Assembly (NCBI GenBank): GCA_015232935.1
Contig: JADFYT010000117.1
Location: 1-7,094, forward strand
Direction of reading: 5' to 3'
DNA: 7,094 nucleotides
Source of the DNA: Desulfamplus sp.
GTDB taxonomy: Bacteria > Desulfobacterota > Desulfobacteria > Desulfobacterales > Desulfobacteraceae
The position numbers and the translations under genes were made by a program. The stretch's first letter is position 1; the number at the start of each line of letters is the position of its first letter. Positions 1 to 5,049 of this stretch are shown piece after piece. A model generated the notes under the pieces. The model did not search any database and was not told where the DNA came from. It was given only the letters and a program-made list of their open reading frames with translations.

Positions 1-464
1 TGGTTCTGGTGCCCGCTATCCGGACAGACATTACAATCATTCATGTTCAAAGAGCGGACATGAGGGGAAACTGCCGTATTCAGGGGCTGACATTCGCAGA
101 TGTGGAGCAGGCCAGATCGGCGGAGCATCTGATTGTAACCTGCGAGGAGATTTGTGATAATGACGCGCTGAAAACTGATTCAGACCGAAACCAGATTCCC
201 TTTATCCATGTTGATGCTGTTGTTCATGTGCCAAAAGGGGCGTACCCTACCGCATGCCATAACTATTATGATTATGATCCCGAATACCTCAAAAATTATG
301 CTCAAAAGGCCAAAGATGATGCTGCCTATCTTGAATATATCAATGCTTTCATTCATGGATGCCGTGATCACGCAGAGCTTGTTTCAATGGTGGGAGAAGA
401 GAGGATGGCAATGATTGCCGCTGATCCTGAAACCGGATATGCAAAAAATCTGAACAGAAGATGA
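1..464 (+). CDS. gctA: CoA-transferase family I, subunit A (GctA-like), 3' part
   Basis: Alpha subunit of a heteromeric acyl-CoA:carboxylate CoA-transferase of the glutaconate CoA-transferase type (family I), a soluble enzyme that forms the active site together with subunit B. Seen: the frame is open from base 3, so the gene enters from beyond the left edge; about 153 C-terminal residues are visible, roughly half of a usual subunit of about 300. Family-typical stretches are VPAIRTDITIIHVQRAD, then DNRGN-like 'MRGNCRIQG', IVTCEEI, and VPKGAYPTACHNYYDYD, followed by the C-terminal DHAELVSMVG and ADPETGY segments. The GTG at base 9 lies inside the conserved core and is not the start. The TGA stop is at 462-464. 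Subunit B follows after a repeat-filled gap. Family assignment is strong; the substrate (glutaconate, another dicarboxylate, or a ring-cleavage acyl-CoA) cannot be told from this part. Confidence 0.9.
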   Translation, partial: VLVPAIRTDITIIHVQRADMRGNCRIQGLTFADVEQARSAEHLIVTCEEICDNDALKTDSDRNQIPFIHVDAVVHVPKGAYPTACHNYYDYDPEYLKNYAQKAKDDAAYLEYINAFIHGCRDHAELVSMVGEERMAMIAADPETGYAKNLNRR

Positions 465-582
465 GCCGGTGATGTTTTAGCCGGAACATGAGCAGAGCAA
501 GGTTTTAGCCGGAAGATGAGCATGGAAGGTTTGAGCCGAAAGATGAACATGGCAGGTTTTGGCCGGAAGATGAACTGGGGAG
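448..582 (+). repeat. 27-28 bp tandem repeat array between gctA and gctB
   Basis: Four head-to-tail units fill the gap: 474-501 (28 bp), 502-528, 529-555 and 556-582 (27 bp each). The core reads GTTTTAGCCGGAAGATGAGC, followed by a variable ATGGAAG-like tail. Units 2 and 3 differ at about 4 of 27 positions and units 2 and 4 at about 5. A decayed unit may begin near 448, because GAAGATGAGC at 458-467 matches the core and contains the gctA stop codon. The last unit ends in GGGGAG (577-582), the ribosome binding site of gctB. Units lack the spacers of a CRISPR array and contain no long dyad, so this is a minisatellite-like array. Any role in spacing or tuning translation of gctB is inference. Confidence 0.9.
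577..582 (+). promoter_or_regulatory. Ribosome binding site of gctB, inside the last repeat unit
   Basis: GGGGAG lies 7 nt before the ATG at 590 and supports that start. It is formed by the divergent tail of the fourth repeat unit; the other three units carry GGAAG-like, GGCAG-like or GAGCAAG tails without a complete GGGGAG. Confidence 0.75.
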
Positions 583-589
583 AATTGAA

Positions 590-1351
590 ATGGATTACAC
601 ATTAAAAGAGATGATGACACTGATAGCGGCAAGAGAGATCAAGAATAACGATATTGTTTTTTGCGGAACCGGTATCTCCATGCTGGCTGCAATGGCGGCC
701 AAAAACATCAACGCGCCTGAAAGTGTTATTTTCTTTGAAACCGGTGCCATTGACTCTTTGCTCGAAGAGCTGCCCCTTGCTGTTGCAGATCCAAGGGTGA
801 TGTACCGCACATCTGCCAACAGCGGCCTTCTTGACTCCTTTGCCACCATGCAGAATCCCATAACAGGACGGCATGTCACAGGTATTCTTGGTGCTGCCCA
901 GATTGACAGGTTCGGAAATCTTAACTCCACGGTGACAGGAGATTACCATTCCCCTGAAATCCGCTTTTCAGGAAGCGGGGGAGGGTGCGATGTTGCCTCG
1001 TTTGTTCCGGGAAGTATTATCTTCATGCAGCATGAAAAGAGAAAATTTGTGAACACTCTGGATTATCTGACAAGCCCCGGATATCTTGATGGCCCGGACG
1101 GAAGAAAAAACGCCGGCCTGCCCCCGGGCGGCCCTTTGATGGTCGTTACAAACATGGGTGTGATGCGTTTTGATGATAAAAGCAAAGAGATGTATCTGTC
1201 AGCCTTTTATCCTGGAATATCGCCGCAGGATATACTTGAGCATATGGAGTTTTCAGTGGATATCTCCCGTGCAAGGGAGGCAATATCTCCCACCGAAAAG
1301 GAGCTTGGGCTTTTAAGAGAAAAATGTGACTACCAGAGGTTGATTCTCTGA
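590..1351 (+). CDS. gctB: CoA-transferase family I, subunit B (GctB-like)
   Basis: Beta subunit of the glutaconate-type CoA-transferase, 253 residues, a normal length for the family. Family I enzymes use a glutamate of this subunit to form an anhydride and then a glutamyl-CoA thioester. Seen: CGTG at 25-28, then FFETGAID at 48-55, where E50 sits where the catalytic Glu is expected (family members read ESG or ETG here). SGSGGGCDVAS at 127-137 matches the glycine-rich SGxGGxxD loop near the CoA site. Later come PGYLDGPDGR, PLMVVTNMGVMRF and the C-terminal FxxDISRA segment. The start is fixed by GGGGAG 7 nt upstream. Presence of E50 argues for a true transferase rather than the related IpdAB-type ring-opening hydrolases, which lack this Glu. 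Co-directional with gctA and presumably co-transcribed. Substrate is not known. Confidence 0.92.
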   Translation: MDYTLKEMMTLIAAREIKNNDIVFCGTGISMLAAMAAKNINAPESVIFFETGAIDSLLEELPLAVADPRVMYRTSANSGLLDSFATMQNPITGRHVTGILGAAQIDRFGNLNSTVTGDYHSPEIRFSGSGGGCDVASFVPGSIIFMQHEKRKFVNTLDYLTSPGYLDGPDGRKNAGLPPGGPLMVVTNMGVMRFDDKSKEMYLSAFYPGISPQDILEHMEFSVDISRAREAISPTEKELGLLREKCDYQRLIL

Positions 1352-1353
1352 TA

Positions 1354-1365
1354 GTCAATATTGAC
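1354..1365. repeat. Perfect 12-bp palindrome just after gctB
   Basis: GTCAATATTGAC is a perfect dyad two bases after the gctB stop. It has no loop or T-run, so it does not look like a terminator on its own. It could be a protein-binding site or chance; nothing else in the window repeats it. Confidence 0.4.
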
Positions 1366-1371
1366 GAGGGG

Positions 1372-1395
1372 AAAAACAGCCGATACATGTCGGTT
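1372..1395 (-). terminator. Likely rho-independent terminator of the chemosensory group
   Basis: Read on the minus strand, AACCGAC pairs with ATCGGCT around the loop ATGT (1395-1378; two of seven pairs are wobble), then one G and a run of five T (1376-1372). It begins 10 bases past the hybrid kinase stop codon, in the narrow gap between convergent genes. The stem is short, so efficiency may be modest. On the plus strand no T-run follows, so it would not serve gctAB well. Confidence 0.55.
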
Positions 1396-1404
1396 CCGGG
1401 TAGT

Positions 1405-3861
1405 TTACTGCTCCAGAATGCTCTTTAGCAGATGCACAAGCTCGGTCATTGAAACAGGCTTTGGCATTACGCCCGCAAAGCCATAATCTAAATAGTCAGA
1501 CATCACAGGATCATTGGAATATCCGCTCGACACAACAGCTTTTACGTTAGGGTCGATCTCCTTAAGGTGTCTTACTGTCTCTTTTCCTCCCATGCCTCCG
1601 GGAATAGTCAAATCCAAAATAACAAGGTCATATGGAGCATTCCGGTCGAGTGCTTCCCGGTACTTGATAATGGCCTCCTGCCCGTTTTTTGCAAAATGGG
1701 CATTGTAACCAAGCTTTTCAAACATCCTGTCAAACATCTTGCAAAGAGGCTTTTCATCATCCATTACCAATATCTTGCCCTTGCCTTGATGAGTACCAGG
1801 CTCTTTTCTTGTCACGTCATCTTCCATCTCTTCAACAGACGGAAGATATACCTCAAAGGTTGTGCCCTCTCCCTGAATGGATTGTGCTGATATATGTCCA
1901 TTGTGTCTTTTTATTATTGAAAAAGCTGTAGCAAGCCCCAGGCCGCTTCCTTTCTGTTTTGTTGTAAAGAACGGGTCAAATACCTTTTGCATATGCTTGG
2001 GCGGTATTCCCATGCCATTATCCTGTATGGTAATTTTTATGTAGGAGCCTGATTTTATGGGCAGGTTATCTTGTTCTTCAACCCTTGTATTTTCTGCGTT
2101 GATGGTGATCTCTCCCCCCTCAGGCATCGCCTGTACAGAATTTAATACAAGATTTTGTATAACCTGACTTATCTGACCCTGATCAGCAGAGGTCGATTTC
2201 AGCTCAGGGGGTTCATTGAAAATGACTCTGACATTTGACCCCCGGGCTACAAATCTTGCCGATTCCCGAATAATGCCATTAATTGAGATAATTCTTTTAA
2301 TGGGTGCCCCGCCTTTTGCAAAGGTCAACAACTGATGGGTCAAATCCTTTGCCCTGTTGGTTGCGGCCTCAACATCAGCAAAAACCTCCTGAAGCTCGGC
2401 ATCGTTTGTGTAGCGGGTCATTGCGAAAGAGATATTTCCGGTAATTACGCTCAGGATATTATTGAAATCATGAGCAATACCACCGGCAAGAAGGCCAATG
2501 GATTCAAGCCTCTGGATTTTGAGCATCTCCTGTGCCAGTCTGCTTTGTTGGGAGATATCACGGAACACCAGAACAACTCCTATAATCTGACCATAATCAT
2601 CCCTTATCGGGGCTCCGCTGTCTGCGATAACCCTCTCGACACCATCTTTTGCGATAAGAGCGGTATGGTTGGCAAGACCTATTATCCCCCCTGTCTGAAG
2701 CACCCTTTCAACAGGGCTGAAGCATGGCTTTCTTGTATATTCATTTATTATATGAAATACGTCACCGATATTGCGTCCAATGGCTTCTTGTTCTGTCCAT
2801 CCGGTCAGCTCTTCGGCAACCCTGTTAACAAGAACAACACTTCCATCCCTATCGGTTGCAATGACACCGTCTCCAATTCCTCTGAGAGTGATTCTCAGTC
2901 TCTCTTTTTCATTTCTGAGAATTGATTCAGCTTCCAGACGCAGCTCTTTATTATAAAACTGATCAAGACAAAAAGAGATATCATTTGCAAGTTCTCTGAA
3001 CAGCTCAAGGCTTTCTTGAGAAATAGTCGTTTCTTCGTTTCTGTGGATATGCAGTACAGAGTCAATTTTCCCTTCGCATTTTAAAGGCAGTGCCAGTGTT
3101 GATTGACACGCAAGATCCTTGCACAGTGACCACCAGTTTTCAAACGCCGGATCATTTTCAAGCCTAAATGAAACAGCCACGTCACCCGTTTTTATCGCAT
3201 GTCTGGTTATATCAAGTTTTGTCTGCACATTGCGATGACTGGAGATAATGTCGGTAAATATCCGGGATTCTTCTCCTTCACAGATGACTGGAAAATAGAG
3301 CTCTTCAAAATCACCCACCCCTACAATCCAGACAAGCAATGAGTCAGTATCATTAATCAAAACAGAACAGACCCCCTTGAACAGCTCTTCTCTGTCCTCT
3401 GCTTTTACCATAAGCTGGTTGATCTTGCGTATCGCATTCAAATCCATTGTAAGGCTTGCGATTTCATTTTCATTAAGAAGCTGTTCGGTCATGTCCCTTA
3501 TGATTATCAATGCACCTGTCTGTATGGAATCCTCATGCAGAGGGTAGATGCGGGTCTCCTGAACCATGGGCAGCACGACATCTTTTTTTACTATATCAAA
3601 GGGGACAATGTATTGATGTATGAAGGGAGATAATATATTGGCCTGACCATCTTCAATAACCTTGCGGATATACTGGTCTTTTCCTCGCGAGCATATGTCT
3701 GGAAACATTTCAAGGATATTTTGTCCGATCAAACTATTCCAATCGTTTTTTGAGTGCCTTTTGACAAAGCTGTTGATCGATACAATGTTGTAGTTCATAT
3801 CTATCTGTATGACGCCCAGAGACAGCCCCTCATTTAAGATATAGCTAAGAGAAGTTTGCAT
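1405..3861 (-). CDS. Soluble hybrid histidine kinase, PAS-GAF-PAS-HisKA-HATPase-REC
   Basis: Cytoplasmic sensor kinase of 818 residues with no membrane segment or signal peptide. Domain order: PAS-like 1-128; GAF-like about 135-303; a short helix 304-325; PAS 320-437 (GDGVIATDRDG, LTGWTEQEAIG, VLVFRDIS); HisKA 445-520 with phospho-acceptor H464 in GGIAHDFNN; HATPase 525-676 with N box N574, G1 DNGMGIP at 614-620, F box FDPFFTTK at 628-635 and G2 GSGLGL at 638-643; receiver about 695-818 with D701/D702, phospho-acceptor D750, S779 and K801. All catalytic residues are present, so it should autophosphorylate and pass phosphate to its own receiver. No output domain is seen; either an external HPt protein takes the phosphate or the receiver is a sink or control. 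Ligands of the PAS and GAF parts cannot be read from sequence. It starts 5 nt after the cheC stop, with AGGA (3873-3876) inside the end of cheC, suggesting translational coupling. Confidence 0.95.
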   Translation of the reverse strand: MQTSLSYILNEGLSLGVIQIDMNYNIVSINSFVKRHSKNDWNSLIGQNILEMFPDICSRGKDQYIRKVIEDGQANILSPFIHQYIVPFDIVKKDVVLPMVQETRIYPLHEDSIQTGALIIIRDMTEQLLNENEIASLTMDLNAIRKINQLMVKAEDREELFKGVCSVLINDTDSLLVWIVGVGDFEELYFPVICEGEESRIFTDIISSHRNVQTKLDITRHAIKTGDVAVSFRLENDPAFENWWSLCKDLACQSTLALPLKCEGKIDSVLHIHRNEETTISQESLELFRELANDISFCLDQFYNKELRLEAESILRNEKERLRITLRGIGDGVIATDRDGSVVLVNRVAEELTGWTEQEAIGRNIGDVFHIINEYTRKPCFSPVERVLQTGGIIGLANHTALIAKDGVERVIADSGAPIRDDYGQIIGVVLVFRDISQQSRLAQEMLKIQRLESIGLLAGGIAHDFNNILSVITGNISFAMTRYTNDAELQEVFADVEAATNRAKDLTHQLLTFAKGGAPIKRIISINGIIRESARFVARGSNVRVIFNEPPELKSTSADQGQISQVIQNLVLNSVQAMPEGGEITINAENTRVEEQDNLPIKSGSYIKITIQDNGMGIPPKHMQKVFDPFFTTKQKGSGLGLATAFSIIKRHNGHISAQSIQGEGTTFEVYLPSVEEMEDDVTRKEPGTHQGKGKILVMDDEKPLCKMFDRMFEKLGYNAHFAKNGQEAIIKYREALDRNAPYDLVILDLTIPGGMGGKETVRHLKEIDPNVKAVVSSGYSNDPVMSDYLDYGFAGVMPKPVSMTELVHLLKSILEQ

Positions 3862-3866
3862 GTTTT

Positions 3867-4499
3867 CTATTTTCCTAAAGCTCTTTTTTGCAGATTTTCA
3901 ACAACAACCATAAAATTCTCGAAACTGAGCAGAACAAAAAGATAACCTTGAATATTTTCCGATTTTATACGCATCTCGTTTTTTACAACAATCACCTTGT
4001 CAAGCTCTTCCATTTCATCAAGAAGATTCTCAAAATAACGGGTGGATATCTCAAGCGAAACATTGGGTATGGAAAACTTGATCTTGCCATCAATGAAATT
4101 ACTTATAGCCGAAATATAGGATACCATAATGATATTGCCTATCTCGTTTAATGTGGACATTCCGGTTTCAGTAATGGTTTGAACCTTTTTTTTATCACCA
4201 TATATTGTCTTTAGAAGAGATCTGCCGCACTCCTGAGTATAAAAAAGAAGCGTTTTTCCCTGTATTATTCCTGTAAAGTCCTGGGCTATGTAAATCCCTA
4301 AATTTTCAACCTCATCCTTGATATAGGATTTGGCTTCCCTGATATTCATGATATGGACATCTGGAACTTTTATGATGACTCTGTTATTGACCAACTGGGA
4401 TAACGCATCGGCAGCCTCTCCCAACCCCATATTTATGACCTCTTTTATAATGTCAATCGATCTTGGATCCAACTTGTCATCTGTTGTTTTGTCCGTCAT
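3867..4499 (-). CDS. cheC: CheC-type CheY-P phosphatase, two intact active sites
   Basis: Chemotaxis phosphatase of the CheC/CheX/FliY fold, 210 residues, about the normal CheC length. It removes phosphate from CheY-P without becoming phosphorylated. The family motif [D/S]-x3-E-x2-N-x22-P is met exactly twice: D16, E20, N23, P46 and S115, E119, N122, P145. CheX lacks the first of these sites and FliY carries extra domains, so CheC is the best name. The second site lies in TLNEIGNIIMVSYISAI, typical of CheC. The ATG at 4499 is supported by AAAAGGA (4507-4513) 7 nt upstream. It lies between the cheY-like gene (193 bp upstream) and the hybrid kinase (5 nt downstream), so targets may be that CheY and possibly the kinase receiver (inference). 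No cheD, the usual CheC partner, is seen. Confidence 0.93.
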   Translation of the reverse strand: MTDKTTDDKLDPRSIDIIKEVINMGLGEAADALSQLVNNRVIIKVPDVHIMNIREAKSYIKDEVENLGIYIAQDFTGIIQGKTLLFYTQECGRSLLKTIYGDKKKVQTITETGMSTLNEIGNIIMVSYISAISNFIDGKIKFSIPNVSLEISTRYFENLLDEMEELDKVIVVKNEMRIKSENIQGYLFVLLSFENFMVVVENLQKRALGK

Positions 4500-4692
4500 G
4501 TCAAAGTCCTTTTGTTATAGGCTCCAAATCTCCCTGGATTATAGGTTCTGAATCAGCAGAATTTTGCATATCTTCCTGATTCCTGAAAATTGCAACCTAT
4601 TTTATTGTTCAGGAATTTCAATCCTGTAATAATAATTGCGGCAAGGCTGCCCATGTTCTACAAGATATTAATGATTCAGATTGCTTGTGCTG
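4500..4692 (-). promoter_or_regulatory. Spacer between cheY and cheC, possible promoter and dyad
   Basis: This is the only sizeable gap inside the minus-strand group. It holds a perfect 9-bp inverted repeat, ATTCCTGAA (4579-4587) and TTCAGGAAT (4608-4616), with 20 bases between and no T-run, so an operator is more likely than a terminator. TTCCTGA is also directly repeated at 4573-4586. A perfect TATAAT lies on the minus strand at 4543-4538, but I see no good -35 at the right spacing. TTATAGG occurs directly repeated at 4515-4521 and 4539-4545. No small gene is convincing here. A separate promoter for cheC and the kinase is possible but weakly supported. Confidence 0.3.
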
Positions 4693-5049
4693 TCAACCCA
4701 GTTCAGTTTTCAACATCTCCAGCAATTTGTCCGGATCAAGCGGTTTGGGCAAAAATCCCCTTGCTCCTGCCTCAAGAGCCTCTTTTTGCCTGAATTTCTG
4801 TTTATCAGTCGAGCATACAACAGCAATGACTTCAGGGTATTTAACTTTAATAGCCTTGATCACGTCAATTCCATCCATATCAGGCATGAGAAGATCTACT
4901 ATAATGGCATCAGGTTTTTCCTCATCATATTTTTCTATCCCCTGCTGGCCGTTCTGAGCCTCAACAACTTCATATCCAGCATCTTCAAGAACCTGGCTGT
5001 GAATTTCCCTTGTAAAAGTGGCATCATCTATTATCAAGATTTTTTTCAT
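4693..5049 (-). CDS. cheY: CheY-like single-domain response regulator
   Basis: Stand-alone receiver of 118 residues with no output domain; the likely phosphate acceptor from CheA and substrate of CheC. All key residues are present: acidic pair D8/D9, phospho-acceptor D52 in IIVDLLMPDMDG, S80 (switch Ser/Thr position) and K102 in LPKP, with the usual AGARGFL approach to it. The ATG overlaps the cheA stop as ATGA (5049-5046), and GGAG (5058-5061) stands 8 nt upstream within cheA, so translation is probably coupled to cheA. Whether it binds the flagellar switch or another output cannot be told; the window has no flagellar genes. Confidence 0.93.
   Translation of the reverse strand: MKKILIIDDATFTREIHSQVLEDAGYEVVEAQNGQQGIEKYDEEKPDAIIVDLLMPDMDGIDVIKAIKVKYPEVIAVVCSTDKQKFRQKEALEAGARGFLPKPLDPDKLLEMLKTELG

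Noticed and set aside
368..550. 60-codon minus-strand frame with FRLKP repeats
   Set aside because: Half is antisense to gctA and half is the repeat array read backwards; no supporting signals.
474..582. CRISPR array
   Set aside because: Units are directly abutting with no unique spacers and there are no cas genes; it is a plain tandem repeat.
516..605. 29-codon open frame across the repeats on the plus strand, with 9-residue units such as SRKMNMAG
   Set aside because: The frame stays open because 27 is a multiple of three; there is no convincing ribosome site and it runs into the start of gctB in another frame.
2335..2925. Open frame of 196 codons on the plus strand
   Set aside because: It lies wholly antisense to the well-supported hybrid kinase; its product shows no family motif and no good ribosome site was seen.
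4637..4651. Terminator after cheY (GGCA/TGCC hairpin)
   Set aside because: The stem is only 4 bp and is followed on the minus strand by a mixed AT stretch, not a T-run.
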